NCBI GenBank assembly: GCA_945952465.1
Contig: CAMFIB010000001.1
Location: 1,550,001-1,614,000, forward strand
Source of the DNA: an uncultured Pseudomonadota bacterium
GTDB taxonomy: Bacteria; Pseudomonadota; Gammaproteobacteria; Burkholderiales; Burkholderiaceae_C
Length of the DNA: 64,000 bases
Reading direction: 5' to 3'
Positions 36,312 through 45,952 of the stretch are shown here, piece by piece. The first letter of the stretch is position 1, and every line of letters begins with the position of its first letter. Under the pieces are notes generated by a model. It was not told the origin of the DNA. It saw nothing but the letters and a program-made list of their open reading frames with translations, and made no database searches. A program made the translations under genes and the position numbers.

Positions 36312-36890
36312 TCAGGAGGCCGAATAATCGATGATGGCACGGCGGTTCTTGGCACGGGCGGCTTCATCAACGCCCGATACCGCCGGCTTTTCCTTGCCGT
36401 AGCTCACGGTTTCAATTTGCCCGCGGGTCGCACCAGCAGCCACGATGGCCGCGCGAACGGCGTCGGCACGGCGTTGGCCGAGGCCCACGTTGTACTCGGT
36501 GCCGCCGGTCTCGTCGGTGTGGCCTTCGATGCGCAGCTTGCGGCGCGAATCGGACTTCAGCTGCTTGGCGAAGGCATCGACCACGTTGGCGAATTCTGGC
36601 TTGATGGCGTCGCTGTCGTAATCGAAATAGATGATAGGTTCCACACCGGCCAGCAGCTTGTTGCGCTCGGCTGTCGAGTTGCTGTTGTCCAGGGTGACGC
36701 CCTGCACACCGTCGCGTCCGACCCGTCCGGCATCTGCCGCAGAACCACCCGCACCGCCGCTGGCGGCCCCTACTTTGCGGTCTTCAACCGGCACATCCTT
36801 CAAGCTGGTGTCTGAGGCGCAACCAGCAAGAAACGAGACAAGCAGACAGGCACAGAGCGCAGAGGCGCCACGGATACGGATTTTGGTCAT
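36312..36890 (-). CDS. pal: Peptidoglycan-associated lipoprotein Pal
   Basis: Pal anchors the outer membrane to peptidoglycan and binds TolB. ATG at 36890 gives a lipoprotein signal with lipobox LAGC (Cys24). The 192-residue protein ends in an OmpA-like domain: IIYFDYDSDAIKPEF, then RKLRIEGHTDETGGTEYNVGLGQRRADAV with the Asp and Arg that hold diaminopimelate, and RRAIIDYS at the end. It lies 26 bases after tolB. Confidence 0.96.
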   Translation of the reverse strand: MTKIRIRGASALCACLLVSFLAGCASDTSLKDVPVEDRKVGAASGGAGGSAADAGRVGRDGVQGVTLDNSNSTAERNKLLAGVEPIIYFDYDSDAIKPEFANVVDAFAKQLKSDSRRKLRIEGHTDETGGTEYNVGLGQRRADAVRAAIVAAGATRGQIETVSYGKEKPAVSGVDEAARAKNRRAIIDYSAS

Positions 36891-36916
36891 CGGTCCACGG
36901 TGGGTTGTTGAAAAAC

Positions 36917-38215
36917 TTATTTGAGGTACGGGCCCCATGCAGGTTCCCGCAAATCGCCAGGCGCACCTTGCAGACGCGATTTGACGCGGCCATCAAGCGT
37001 GGTGGTCATCAGCGAATCCCGGCCACCCGACACACTGGCGTAAATGATGAGGCGGCTGTTGGGCGCGAAGCTGGGGCTTTCGTCGGCGTTGGTGTCGGTC
37101 AGCGAGGTGACGTTGCCGGTGCCGAGGTCCATCAGCTTGAGGCGGTAGCCGCCACCTTCGCGCGACACGTAGGACATCCAGCGGCCATCCGGGCTCAGCG
37201 CGGGAGAGATGTTGTAGTTGCCCGAGAAAGTGACGCGAGCGATGCCACCACCACCAGCCGACATCTTGTAGATCTGCGGCTGGCCGCTGCGGTCGGACAC
37301 GAAATAGATGAATTGGCCGTCGGGCGAATAGGTCGCCTCGGTGTCGATGCTGGGCGACTGCACCATGCGGCGCGGCTCACCGCCGGCGGCGTCGATGCTG
37401 AACAACTGGGAGCCGCCGTCGCGGCTCAACGTCACGACCAACGATTTGCCGTCGGGTGCCCAGGTCGGTGCGCTGTTGGACCCGCGAAAGCTCGCCAGCA
37501 GGCGGCGCTTGCCACTGGCCACGTCGTGCACGTACACGATGGGCTTGCGGGTTTCGAAGGACACGTAGGCCAGCTGATCGCCCGCCGGCGACCAGGCCGG
37601 CGAGATGATGGGCTCGGAGCTCGACAGCGCGCTTTGAGCACCCTCGCCGTCGGCGTCGGCCACCCACAGGTTGTAGCGGGCGCCCGAACGGGTGACGTAG
37701 GCGATGCGCGTGGAAAACACGCCCTTCTCGCCGGTCAGTTTTTCGTAGATGTAGTCGGAGATGCGGTGGGCCGCCAGCCGCATGTCGATTTCGGCGACCG
37801 AGAAGCTCTGGCCACCCAGGTCGTTGCCGCGAACCGCGTCCCAAAGCCGGAAGCGCACGTCGTAGCGGCCATTGTTCAGCTTGCGCACACTGCCCGTGGC
37901 GAGCGAGTCGGCGCCCTTCTGGCGCCACACCGCCATGTCGGGGCGGGTCAGCTCATCCAGCACATTGCCGCTGGCGTCGATGCTGCGGAACTGGCCACTG
38001 CGCTCCAGGTCTGCCTGCACGATGGCGGCGATCTGCTGCGTTGCACCCTCGTTGCCCTTGAAAGGCGCGATGGCGATCGGCAATTGCGTCAGGCCCACGC
38101 CAGACACGTCCACCCGCACCTGCGCGAAACCGATCTGGGCCATCAGCAGGCCCGCGAGCAGGACAAGGCTCCGGAGCACGCTGCCGGAGGCTGCTTTGGA
38201 TGCAAACATATTCAT
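36917..38215 (-). CDS. tolB: Tol-Pal system protein TolB
   Basis: TolB is the periplasmic partner of Pal and TolA. The chosen ATG is at 38215 (ATG at 38209 is equally possible); it gives 432 residues with a signal peptide cleaved after GFAQ. The N-terminal domain is followed by a six-bladed beta propeller whose blades show the [29 protein letters not shown] and [13 protein letters not shown] repeats. tolQ, tolR and tolA are not upstream; instead a glycosyltransferase gene starts 13 bases away in the opposite direction. Confidence 0.95.
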   Translation of the reverse strand: MNMFASKAASGSVLRSLVLLAGLLMAQIGFAQVRVDVSGVGLTQLPIAIAPFKGNEGATQQIAAIVQADLERSGQFRSIDASGNVLDELTRPDMAVWRQKGADSLATGSVRKLNNGRYDVRFRLWDAVRGNDLGGQSFSVAEIDMRLAAHRISDYIYEKLTGEKGVFSTRIAYVTRSGARYNLWVADADGEGAQSALSSSEPIISPAWSPAGDQLAYVSFETRKPIVYVHDVASGKRRLLASFRGSNSAPTWAPDGKSLVVTLSRDGGSQLFSIDAAGGEPRRMVQSPSIDTEATYSPDGQFIYFVSDRSGQPQIYKMSAGGGGIARVTFSGNYNISPALSPDGRWMSYVSREGGGYRLKLMDLGTGNVTSLTDTNADESPSFAPNSRLIIYASVSGGRDSLMTTTLDGRVKSRLQGAPGDLREPAWGPYLK

Positions 38216-38228
38216 GGAAAATAGTGGA

Positions 38229-38999
38229 ATGGAAGCTGCTACTTTAACAGTCATCATTGCGGCGCGAAACGAGGGCCATCAAATCCGGGCGTGCGTCGAA
38301 TCGGTAGCATTTGCCGACGAGATTCTAGTGCTCGACTCGCGCAGCACCGATGACACCGCCGAGCAGGCCCGCAGCGCCGGGGCGATTGTCCACCTGACCG
38401 ACTGGCCGGGATACGGGCCCCAACAGCAAAGGGGAATTTCGCTGGCCAGCAAAGACTGGGTGCTCTCTTTGGACGCCGACGAGCGCGTCAGCCCGGAACT
38501 GCGGGACGAGATCCTGGACGCCATCCGGCATCCGAGGGCCGACGGCTACCGGCTACCCCGCTTCTCCAGCCTCTGCGGCACCTTCATCCAGCACTCCGGC
38601 TGGCGGCCCGATTACACGATGCGGTTGGTCAAACGCCCGCTGGCCGGCTTCACCGACCATTTCCTGCATGCCCACATGACAGTGGCCGGCACCGAGGCCA
38701 AACTGAACGCCCCGATCATCCATTACAGCTACCGCGACCTGGACGACGTGCTGGAAAAACTCAACCGCTACTCGCGCGGCGCCGCGATCGACCTGCGCAC
38801 CCGCGGCAAGAACGGATCGCTGGGCAAGGCGCTGCTGAAAGGGGGCTGGGCCTTTCTTCGCACCTACGTGCTGCAGCAGGGTTTCCGCGACGGGCAGATG
38901 GGCCTGGTGCTCGCGATCTACAACGCGCAGACCACGTATTACAAATACCTGCGGCTGTGGATGCTGAACCGCACCGCCACCCCGGCCGCCCCGCTTTGA
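38229..38999 (+). CDS. Family 2 glycosyltransferase, LPS-core type
   Basis: The 256-residue cytosolic enzyme has the GT-A start [21 protein letters not shown] (in part), [11 protein letters not shown] near 31-41 and the metal-binding SLDADERVS near 80-88. It resembles the WaaE/KdtX group that adds glucose to LPS core heptose. ATG at 38229 is only 13 bases from the divergent tolB start. The stop overlaps the TTG start of the flippase gene by four bases, in line with a shared role in LPS assembly. Confidence 0.85.
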   Translation: MEAATLTVIIAARNEGHQIRACVESVAFADEILVLDSRSTDDTAEQARSAGAIVHLTDWPGYGPQQQRGISLASKDWVLSLDADERVSPELRDEILDAIRHPRADGYRLPRFSSLCGTFIQHSGWRPDYTMRLVKRPLAGFTDHFLHAHMTVAGTEAKLNAPIIHYSYRDLDDVLEKLNRYSRGAAIDLRTRGKNGSLGKALLKGGWAFLRTYVLQQGFRDGQMGLVLAIYNAQTTYYKYLRLWMLNRTATPAAPL

Positions 39000-40825
39000 G
39001 CGCCACCGAACCGACACCCGGCCGCGACGAGCCGCCGCAGCCCTCGCGGGCCCGCGAATCGTTGCGTGGGCTGAAACGCCTGCTGCCTTATTTCGGCCAT
39101 GCCCGCTGGGCCTGGGGCGTTGCGGTGCTGGCCACCATCGTCGGCTCGGCGACGGAACCGATGATCCCGGCCCTGCTGCAACCCCTGCTGGACCATGGCT
39201 TTCAGCAGCGCGACTTCTCGCTGTGGGTGGTGCCGGCCGCGCTGCTGGGCCTGTTCGGCATTCGCGGTTTTTCCGGCTTTCTCGCGCAGATCGCACTGGC
39301 CAAGGTCGCCAACGACGGCATGCTGCGGCTGCGCCAGGCGCTGTTCTCGCGGCTGCTCGATGCCGACATGGCGCTGTTCGGCCGGCAATCCGCCAGCGCG
39401 CTGTCGAACACGGTGGTCTATGAGGTGCAGAACGGCTCGTCGCTGCTGGTGGCCTCGTTGCTCAGCCTGGCGCGGGACGCGCTGACGCTGACTGCCCTGC
39501 TCGGCTATCTGCTGTACTTGAACTGGAAACTCACGCTGATCGTGGCGCTGCTGTTCCCGGCAGTGGCCTGGGTCATGCGCACGCTGTCGCGCCGCCTGTA
39601 CCGCATCACCAAGGCCACGCAGACCGCCACCGACAACCTCGCCTACGTGGTCGAGGAAAATGTGCTGGCCCACCGCATGGTGCGGCTGCATGCGGCGCAG
39701 GCGGGCCAAGGCGAGCGTTTCCACGGCCTCAGCCAGACCATGCGGCGGCTGGCGATGAAATCGACCGTGGCCTCTTCCGCGATGACGCCGATCACGCAGA
39801 TGCTGGCCGCCGCCGCGCTGTCGGCGGTGATCGCCGTCGCGCTGTGGCAGAGCAACGCCACGGCGGTCACGGTCGGCAGTTTCGTCGCTTTCGTCACCGC
39901 GATGCTGATGCTGGTCGCGCCGATCAAGCATCTGTCGGAAGTGGCCAGCCCCATCACCCGCGGCCTTGCGGCACTGGAGCGCGGCATGGACCTGATCGAC
40001 CAGACCGCACCTGAAAGCGGCGGCACGTTCTCGCTGCCGCGCGCCGAAGGCCGCATCGCGTTCGATGCGGTGGAGGTGCGGTACGGCGCCGGCCACGAGC
40101 CGGCGCTGCGCGGGGTGACGCTGGACATCGAGCCCGGCGAAGTGGTGGCCTTGGTCGGGCCTTCGGGCTCGGGCAAGACCACGTTGGCAAACCTGCTGCC
40201 GCGCTTCGTGCTGCCCAGTGGCGGCGCGGTGCGGCTCGACGGCCACAACGTGGCCGACTGGCAGCTCGCCGCGCTGCGCGACCAGTTCGCGCTGGTGAGC
40301 CAGGACGTGGTGATGCTGAACGACACGCTGGCCGGCAATGTGGCGCTGGGCCGCGCGATAGACCGCACCCGCGTGCAGCAGTGCCTGAAAGCGGCCAACC
40401 TCGGCGAGTTCGTCGTCGGTTTGCCGCACGGCATGGACACCCTGGTGGGCCACAACGCCTCGCACCTGTCGGGCGGCCAGCGGCAGCGGCTGGCGATCGC
40501 GCGGGCGCTCTACAAGGACGCGCCGGTGCTGATCCTCGACGAAGCCACCAGCGCGCTGGACACCGAATCGGAACGGCTGGTGCAGGACGCCCTGCAGCGG
40601 CTGATGGCCGACCGCACCACGCTGGTCATCGCGCACCGACTCTCCACCATCGAACACGCCGACCGGGTGGTGGTGATGGAGAACGGCGCCATCGTCGAAC
40701 AGGGCAGCCACGCCGACCTGCTGGCGCTGGGCGGCGTCTACGCCCGCCTGCAGGCGCAGACCTCGCGGGCCGCGACGGCTCAGGCCGTGGTGGCGCAGGC
40801 AGCGGCTGATCCGGCCGCCGGCTGA
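38996..40825 (+). CDS. msbA: Lipid A export ABC transporter, MsbA-like
   Basis: The 609-residue protein fuses a six-helix exporter membrane domain (about 40-330) with an ATPase. Walker A is GPSGSGKTT near 387-395, the signature LSGGQRQRLAIARALY near 489, Walker B VLILDEATSALD near 510 and the H-loop AHRLS near 545. MsbA flips lipid A-core across the inner membrane. The start is TTG at 38996, overlapping the glycosyltransferase stop. Its last 46 bases overlap the end of a convergent glycosyltransferase gene. Lipid A as substrate rests on the neighbours and family. Confidence 0.88.
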   Translation: MSATEPTPGRDEPPQPSRARESLRGLKRLLPYFGHARWAWGVAVLATIVGSATEPMIPALLQPLLDHGFQQRDFSLWVVPAALLGLFGIRGFSGFLAQIALAKVANDGMLRLRQALFSRLLDADMALFGRQSASALSNTVVYEVQNGSSLLVASLLSLARDALTLTALLGYLLYLNWKLTLIVALLFPAVAWVMRTLSRRLYRITKATQTATDNLAYVVEENVLAHRMVRLHAAQAGQGERFHGLSQTMRRLAMKSTVASSAMTPITQMLAAAALSAVIAVALWQSNATAVTVGSFVAFVTAMLMLVAPIKHLSEVASPITRGLAALERGMDLIDQTAPESGGTFSLPRAEGRIAFDAVEVRYGAGHEPALRGVTLDIEPGEVVALVGPSGSGKTTLANLLPRFVLPSGGAVRLDGHNVADWQLAALRDQFALVSQDVVMLNDTLAGNVALGRAIDRTRVQQCLKAANLGEFVVGLPHGMDTLVGHNASHLSGGQRQRLAIARALYKDAPVLILDEATSALDTESERLVQDALQRLMADRTTLVIAHRLSTIEHADRVVVMENGAIVEQGSHADLLALGGVYARLQAQTSRAATAQAVVAQAAADPAAG

Positions 40826-41886
40826 GCAGCCAGCACCGCGTCCACCACCGCGATCACCTGCTCGGGCGGCAGCTCGTCCAGGCAGCGGCTCGCGCTCTGC
40901 TGATGACGCTCGCAGCCTTCCAACTGGCACGGCACACACGGCAGCGATTCATTCTGCAGCAGCCAGACGTTGCCGCGCCGCTGCACCGCGCCCACCGCGT
41001 CGAACGGTTGCGTGGCCTGCGGCTCGCCGGCGACGACACGGCTGATGGGCCCCCAGATGCGCGGGTCGGTCGGGCCGAACAACGTCACGGTGGGCACGCC
41101 GCAACTGGCGGCCAAATGGGTGGTGAAGGTGTCGGGGCCGATGAACAGCCGCGCACCACCGATCAGCGTGGCCGATTCGGCGAAACCCACACCAGCATCG
41201 GTGACCAGAATACCGTCCAGCCCGCCGAAGGTCTCGGCCACATAGGCCTTCTCGGGCGCCGAATGGCCACCGCTCAGCACCACCTGCAGGCCCCGCGCCT
41301 GCAACGCCCGCACCAGCGTGTGCCAGGCCGCGCGCGGCCAGCGCTTGTAGGGCCAGCGCGGGCACGGGTTCATCACCACGTAGGGCTGGCCGGCGGCGCA
41401 CAGTGCCTCGCCGGCAGCCCAGGGCGTGACGGCCTGCGGTGGCCGCACGCGGACCGGACCGGCGATGCCGGCCTGCGCGGCGATGCGCGCGCACAGGTCG
41501 GAAATCGGCGCGTGTTCCCGCTCCTGCACGCTGAGCGGCGCGGTGCGTTTTTTCCACCAGCCGTGCTTGCGCCGCATCGGCAGCGCGCCGACGCGCACTG
41601 GCGCAGCGGCCCACATCACCAGGTGCGGGTAGTCGCCGGAATGGGAGGTGAGCGCGAGGTCGTAGCGGCGCCAGATGTCGCGCAGCAGGCCCAGGCGCTT
41701 CTTGGGGTGCGAGCCGACGGGCAGCGTCAACACGCCGTCGACGCAGCCGTTGTTCGCCAGCACGCCCTGCATGCCTTCGTACACCAGGTAATCGACCCGC
41801 GCGCCGGGCCAGCGCTGCTTCACGCCGTCGGCCATCAGCGTGCTGATCAGCAGGTCGCCCATGAAGCGCAGCGACACGATCAGCAC
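40780..41886 (-). CDS. Family 9 glycosyltransferase (heptosyltransferase-like)
   Basis: The protein starts RVLIVSLRFMGDLLIST, the GT9 N-terminal strand-loop that contacts the acceptor, and has RLFIGPDTFTTHLAASCGVPTVTLFGPTDPRIWGP (about 261-295), the ADP-heptose-binding block. The C terminus has a CVPCQLEGCERH Cys cluster as in heptosyltransferases of the WaaQ/WaaF kind. Start is uncertain: GTG at 41886 (368 residues) is given; TTG at 41925 would overlap rng. The last 46 bases overlap msbA, which runs the other way. LPS core assembly is inferred. Confidence 0.8.
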   Translation of the reverse strand: MLIVSLRFMGDLLISTLMADGVKQRWPGARVDYLVYEGMQGVLANNGCVDGVLTLPVGSHPKKRLGLLRDIWRRYDLALTSHSGDYPHLVMWAAAPVRVGALPMRRKHGWWKKRTAPLSVQEREHAPISDLCARIAAQAGIAGPVRVRPPQAVTPWAAGEALCAAGQPYVVMNPCPRWPYKRWPRAAWHTLVRALQARGLQVVLSGGHSAPEKAYVAETFGGLDGILVTDAGVGFAESATLIGGARLFIGPDTFTTHLAASCGVPTVTLFGPTDPRIWGPISRVVAGEPQATQPFDAVGAVQRRGNVWLLQNESLPCVPCQLEGCERHQQSASRCLDELPPEQVIAVVDAVLAAQPAAGSAAACATTA

Positions 41887-41911
41887 GCGCCGCGGCGGCG
41901 CGGCGCCGAAG

Positions 41912-43441
41912 TCAGAGCAGGACAATGTCGTACTGCTCCTGGCCCATCGAGCTTTCGGACTGCAGCGAGATGGGCTTGCCGATGAAGTCGCTGAGGCCGG
42001 CAAGATGCTGGCTTTCCTCGTCGAGCAGCAGCTCGATGACCTGGGGCGCGGCGACCACGCGGAACTCTCTCGGGCTGAACTGCCTTGCCTCGCGCAAGAT
42101 TTCGCGCAGGATGTCGTAGGCCACGCTGCGCGGCGTGCGCACGATGCCCTTGCCCTCGCAGGCCGGGCACGGCTCGCACAGCATGTGGGCCAGCGACTCG
42201 CGGGTGCGCTTGCGGGTCAGTTCCACCAGGCCCAGCGGCGAGAACACGCCGGCCGAAGTCTTCACCCGGTCGCGCACCAGTTGCTTGCGCAGTTCGGCCA
42301 GCACCGCGTCGCGGTGGTCCTCGCGCGTCATGTCGATGAAGTCGACGATGATGATGCCGCCCAGGTTGCGCAGCCGCAGTTGCCGCGCAATGGCCAGCGC
42401 CGCCTCCAGATTGGTCTTGAAGATGGTGTCGTCGAAATTCCGCGCGCCCACAAAGCCACCGGTGTTGACGTCGATGGTGGTCAGCGCCTCGGTCTGGTCG
42501 ACGATGAGGTAGCCGCCCGACTTCAGCACCACCTTGCGGCCCAGCGCCTTGGCGATCTCCTCGTCGATGGCGAACAGATCGAAGATCGGCCGCTCGCCGC
42601 GGTACAGCTGCACCTTCTCGACGATGTCGGGCATGAACTCGCGGCCGAAGGCCTGCAGCACCTCGAACTGCTCGCGCGAGTCGATGCGGATGGTCTGGGT
42701 GTGTTCGCCGGTGAGGTCGCGCATCACGCGCTGCAGCAGGCTCAGGTCCTGGTGCAGCAGCGTGCGCGGCGGCTGGCGCACGGCAGCGTCCTTGATGCGC
42801 GCCCAGGTCTTGCGGAGGTAGGCGATGTCCTGAGCCAGTTCGGCGTCGGTCGCGTCCTCGCCATTGGTGCGCAGAATGAAGCCGCCACCTCGGCCGTTGG
42901 CACGGTCGTCGAGCAGCGCCAGCAGGCGTTCGCGCAGCGCGAGCCGCTGCGCCATCGGGATCTTTTGCGAGACGCCCACATGGTCGTCCTGCGGCAGGAA
43001 CACCAGCAGCCGGCCGGCGATGCTGATTTGTGTGGAAAGCCGGGCACCCTTGGTGCCGATCGGGTCCTTGATGACCTGCACCATCAGCGCCTGGCCCTCG
43101 AAGACCTGCCGCTCGATGGGCACCGGCGGCACGATCTGCGCCGGTTTGTCTGCGTTCCTTTCCACCGCCTCGCCGCTGCGCTGGTGCGCCGCGTTGCTGC
43201 TGCCGAACAGATCGGCCACATGCAGGAAGGCGGCGCGGTCCAGGCCGATGTCGATGAAGGCCGACTGCATGCCGGGCAGCACGCGCGCCACCTTGCCGAG
43301 GTAGATGTTGCCCACCAGCCCACGCTCCAGCGTGCGCTCGACGTGCAGTTCCTGCACCGCGCCGTGCTCGACCAGCGCCACGCGGGTCTCCTGCGGCGAC
43401 CAGTTGATCAGGATGTCTTGCTGGGGTAAGGCGGCGTTCAT
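41912..43441 (-). CDS. rng: Ribonuclease G
   Basis: RNase G cuts AU-rich RNA and matures the 5' end of 16S rRNA. The 509-residue protein has an S1 domain (GNIYLGKVARVLPGMQSAFIDIG near 44-66), the 5'-sensor and DNase I-like catalytic part (TTIDVNTGGFVGARN near 318-332 and IIIVDFIDM near 361 with the metal Asp residues), and the zinc-link Cys of CEPCPAC near 418. It overlaps maf by four bases (ATGA). Confidence 0.96.
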   Translation of the reverse strand: MNAALPQQDILINWSPQETRVALVEHGAVQELHVERTLERGLVGNIYLGKVARVLPGMQSAFIDIGLDRAAFLHVADLFGSSNAAHQRSGEAVERNADKPAQIVPPVPIERQVFEGQALMVQVIKDPIGTKGARLSTQISIAGRLLVFLPQDDHVGVSQKIPMAQRLALRERLLALLDDRANGRGGGFILRTNGEDATDAELAQDIAYLRKTWARIKDAAVRQPPRTLLHQDLSLLQRVMRDLTGEHTQTIRIDSREQFEVLQAFGREFMPDIVEKVQLYRGERPIFDLFAIDEEIAKALGRKVVLKSGGYLIVDQTEALTTIDVNTGGFVGARNFDDTIFKTNLEAALAIARQLRLRNLGGIIIVDFIDMTREDHRDAVLAELRKQLVRDRVKTSAGVFSPLGLVELTRKRTRESLAHMLCEPCPACEGKGIVRTPRSVAYDILREILREARQFSPREFRVVAAPQVIELLLDEESQHLAGLSDFIGKPISLQSESSMGQEQYDIVLL

Positions 43442-44034
43442 CGGGGCAGGATGCCGAAGGCTTTGAGCAATTGTGCCGTTTCGTGCATGGGCAGACCCAT
43501 GATGCCGGAATAACTGCCCGCCAGCCGGGTGATGAATGCCGCGGCCCTGCCCTGCACCGCATAGGCGCCGGCCTTGCCCATCGGCTCGCCGGTCGCCACA
43601 TAGGCGCGGACCTCACGCAGCGACAGCGGCGCGAACGTCACCTGCGAGGTGCTCAACACCAGCCGGCGCTTGCGGCCGCGCTGCACCGCCACCGCGGTGA
43701 GCACGCGGTGGGTGCGGCCCGACAGCTCGCGCAACATGCGCACCGCGTCGTCGGCGTCGCCGGGTTTGCCGTAGATGGCGCGGCCCAGCGCCACCGTGGT
43801 GTCGGAACACAGCACCGGCGCGTCGGGCAGGCCGCGCGCCTTCAGGCGGGCAACGGCGGCGTCGAGCTTGAGGCCGGTGACGCGCTGCACGTAGGTGGCC
43901 GGCGCCTCGCGGCCCACCACGGCCTCGATGCTTTCTGCGTCTTCGCCGGGTTCGGGCAGCAGCAGCTCATGCGCCACGCCGAGCTGCTCCAGCAACTGGC
44001 GGCGGCGCGGGCTCTGGCTGGCGAGGTAGATCAT
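43438..44034 (-). CDS. maf: Maf-family nucleoside triphosphate pyrophosphatase
   Basis: Maf proteins hydrolyse non-canonical or canonical nucleotides such as dTTP and UTP. The 198-residue protein opens with IYLASQSPRRRQLLEQLG, the signature S-x-S-P-R-R, and has LCSDTTVAL near 76-84 and KAGAYAVQGRAAAFI near 154-168. The start lies directly after an R2 repeat that fills the gap to rlmH. Confidence 0.95.
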   Translation of the reverse strand: MIYLASQSPRRRQLLEQLGVAHELLLPEPGEDAESIEAVVGREAPATYVQRVTGLKLDAAVARLKARGLPDAPVLCSDTTVALGRAIYGKPGDADDAVRMLRELSGRTHRVLTAVAVQRGRKRRLVLSTSQVTFAPLSLREVRAYVATGEPMGKAGAYAVQGRAAAFITRLAGSYSGIMGLPMHETAQLLKAFGILPR

Positions 44035-44116
44035 TGCCGCAGCGCCGGGCCGCCCCCAGCGAGGCAGCCCCCTCGGGGGGCAGTGAGCGACACGCAGTGC
44101 GCGAACGTGGGGGTCA
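44035..44116 (-). repeat. R2 repeat copy between rlmH and maf
   Basis: Minus strand: TGACCCCCACGTTCGCG, then CTGCCCCCCGAGGGGGCTG and GCGGCCCGGCG. The opening TGA is the rlmH stop codon. The centre forms a GCCCCC / GGGGGC hairpin. The other copy is at 48172-48262. Confidence 0.75.
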
Positions 44117-44581
44117 TTCTCTGTGGTACGGATGGTTGGCGTTGATGGACCAGGCGCGGTACAGCTGCTCGATCAGCAGCACCCGCACCATCGCGTGCGG
44201 CAGCGTCAGGTCCGACAGGCGGATGCGTTCGTGCGCGGCCTCGCGAAAGGCCGGCTCCAGGCCATCGGGCCCGCCGATGACCAGCGCCACGTCGTCACCG
44301 CCCAGTTGCCACTGCTTCAACCGCTGCGACAGCGCGACGGTGGTCAGGTGGCTGCCCCGCTCGTCGAGCGCGACGATGCGGGTGCCGCGCGGGATGGCGG
44401 CTGCGATGCGTTCGCGCTCGGCCGCCAGCAAGGTGTCCAGCGCCTTGGAGGCGCGCGGCTCGGTCTTGACGGCCTTCAGCTCCACCTTCAGCTCCGGCGG
44501 AAAACGCTTGGCGTAGTCGTCGTAGGCGGTCTGTGCCCAGTCGGGCACGCGCTGGCCGACGGCCACGATCAGCAGCTTCAT
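44114..44581 (-). CDS. rlmH: 23S rRNA (pseudouridine1915-N3)-methyltransferase RlmH
   Basis: RlmH is a SPOUT methyltransferase acting on the assembled 70S ribosome. The 155-residue protein matches the family length and shows [21 protein letters not shown] near 7-27, [11 protein letters not shown] near 74-84, the knot loop FVIGGPDG-type sequence (here [15 protein letters not shown] near 100-114) and [25 protein letters not shown]. It lies 19 bases after rsfS. Its stop codon belongs to an R2 repeat. Confidence 0.97.
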   Translation of the reverse strand: MKLLIVAVGQRVPDWAQTAYDDYAKRFPPELKVELKAVKTEPRASKALDTLLAAERERIAAAIPRGTRIVALDERGSHLTTVALSQRLKQWQLGGDDVALVIGGPDGLEPAFREAAHERIRLSDLTLPHAMVRVLLIEQLYRAWSINANHPYHRE

Positions 44582-44600
44582 GCGAGGGAACGGAAGAGGT

Positions 44601-45329
44601 TCAGCCTTTGCGCGGCGCGGCGGCCTTCTTGGCGGCCAGCTTGGCCGCGGCCTTTGCGGCGGGTTTCGCCGGGGTCTTGGCCGTCGCCTTCACCGGCGCC
44701 TTCGTCGGCGGCTTGGCCGGTGCCTTGGCTGGAACCTTGGCGGCCGCGCGCTTTGCCGGCGCTGCAACGGCCGACTTCTTGGCCGCCGGCTTGCGCTTGG
44801 GGGGTGCGGTTTCGGCCTTGGCGGCGCGCTCGGCGGCTTTGATCGCGCTCTTGGCGGCGCTGCTGCGGCGCAGCGACGGGCTGGCCGGCTCTGCCGCCTT
44901 CTTCACCGGCGCCTTGACCGGCAGCGCCGGCTTGGCGGCACCGAGCTTGAGGCGCACCGGCGTTTCGCCCCACAACTCTTCCAGGTGGTAATACTGGCGG
45001 ATCGCCGGCTGCATGATGTGGACCACGGCGGGGCCGCAGTCGACGATGATCCATTCGCCGTTGTCTTCGCCCTCGATGCGCGGCTTGTTGAAGCCCGCCT
45101 CCTTCACCGCGTCGCGCACGCTGGCGGCCAGCGCGCGGGTCTGCCGGTTGGAGGTGCCGGACGCCACGACGACGCGTTCGAACAGCGGCGACAGCTTCTC
45201 GGTGTTGAAGATCTGGATGTCGTGCGCCTTCACGTCCTCGAGTCCGTCGACGATGGCGCGCTGCAGTTTCTGGGTGTTCTTCTTCGCGGCCGCTTCGGTG
45301 GTGGTCGTCGTGTCGGGGGTTGTCGTCAT
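44601..45329 (-). CDS. rsfS: Ribosome silencing factor RsfS with a histone-like tail
   Basis: RsfS binds L14 and blocks subunit joining in starvation. The core domain (about residues 18-132) has [34 protein letters not shown] and [30 protein letters not shown], all family hallmarks. The usual length is 105-130 residues. Here a further 110 residues rich in Lys, Ala and Pro follow (units such as PAKAPAKP and KPAAKKSA), resembling histone H1-like tails. It overlaps nadD by one base (TGATG). Confidence 0.95.
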   Translation of the reverse strand: MTTTPDTTTTTEAAAKKNTQKLQRAIVDGLEDVKAHDIQIFNTEKLSPLFERVVVASGTSNRQTRALAASVRDAVKEAGFNKPRIEGEDNGEWIIVDCGPAVVHIMQPAIRQYYHLEELWGETPVRLKLGAAKPALPVKAPVKKAAEPASPSLRRSSAAKSAIKAAERAAKAETAPPKRKPAAKKSAVAAPAKRAAAKVPAKAPAKPPTKAPVKATAKTPAKPAAKAAAKLAAKKAAAPRKG

Positions 45330-45952
45330 CAGGCGTTCAGGTAGAGGTGGTGTTGGTCAATATAGCGTGCAACGGCGGGCGGGACCAGCGCGTCGACGGG
45401 CTGGCCGGCCGCGACGCGGCGGCGGATGTCGGTGGCGCTCAGGGCCGTGGGTGCCACCGGCAGGCGGGAAAACCGCCCTCCAGCCGCAATTTCAGCATCA
45501 AATGTGCCGCCAGTCAGCGTGGAATCTGGTCTTTCAGCTATCACAATAGTAGCAATACCGAGAATCTGGCGCCAGCCGTGCCAGTTGGTCAATTGGCGCC
45601 CCTGGTCTTCGCCCAGCACCAGCCACAGCAGGGTGTCGGGTTGCTCGGCCTGCAGCTCGTGCAGCGTGTCCAGCGTGTAGCTGGGGCCGCTGCGGCGCAG
45701 CTCGCGCGGGTCGACCTCGGTGCGCGGCAGCTCGCCGAAAGCCAGGCGGGTCATGGCCAGCCGGTCTTCGGCGGGGCTCAGGCTGCGGGTCTTGTGCCAG
45801 GCCGCGCCGGTCGGCACCACGCGCAGTTCGTCGAGCGCGAGCGCGTCAACTGCCACCCGGGCCAGCGCCACATGGGCATTGTGCGGGGGGTCGAAGGCGC
45901 CGCCGAACACGCCGGTGCGGCGGCCAGCCGGGGCGGCGGAACTCAGACCCAT
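45329..45952 (-). CDS. nadD: Nicotinate-nucleotide adenylyltransferase NadD
   Basis: NadD makes deamido-NAD from nicotinate mononucleotide and ATP. ATG at 45952 gives 207 residues. The nucleotidyltransferase motifs are [18 protein letters not shown] near 14-31 and the C-terminal [22 protein letters not shown] with the ISST-like element. Residues about 134-155 are encoded by an R1 repeat copy with rarer, AT-rich codons. It overlaps hemF by 10 bases and rsfS by one. Confidence 0.95.
   Translation of the reverse strand: MGLSSAAPAGRRTGVFGGAFDPPHNAHVALARVAVDALALDELRVVPTGAAWHKTRSLSPAEDRLAMTRLAFGELPRTEVDPRELRRSGPSYTLDTLHELQAEQPDTLLWLVLGEDQGRQLTNWHGWRQILGIATIVIAERPDSTLTGGTFDAEIAAGGRFSRLPVAPTALSATDIRRRVAAGQPVDALVPPAVARYIDQHHLYLNA
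45488..45553 (-). repeat. R1 repeat copy inside nadD
   Basis: Minus strand: GCTACTATTGTGATAGCTGA, then TTCCACGCTGACTGGCGGC and GCTGAAATT. It matches the intergenic reference copy module by module, and it is translated in frame. Confidence 0.65.

Noticed and set aside
38221-38270. AT-rich stretch at the start of the glycosyltransferase gene as a tenth R1 copy
   Set aside because: It has GCTGCTAC but lacks the GCTGACTT-n-GGCC core on either strand.
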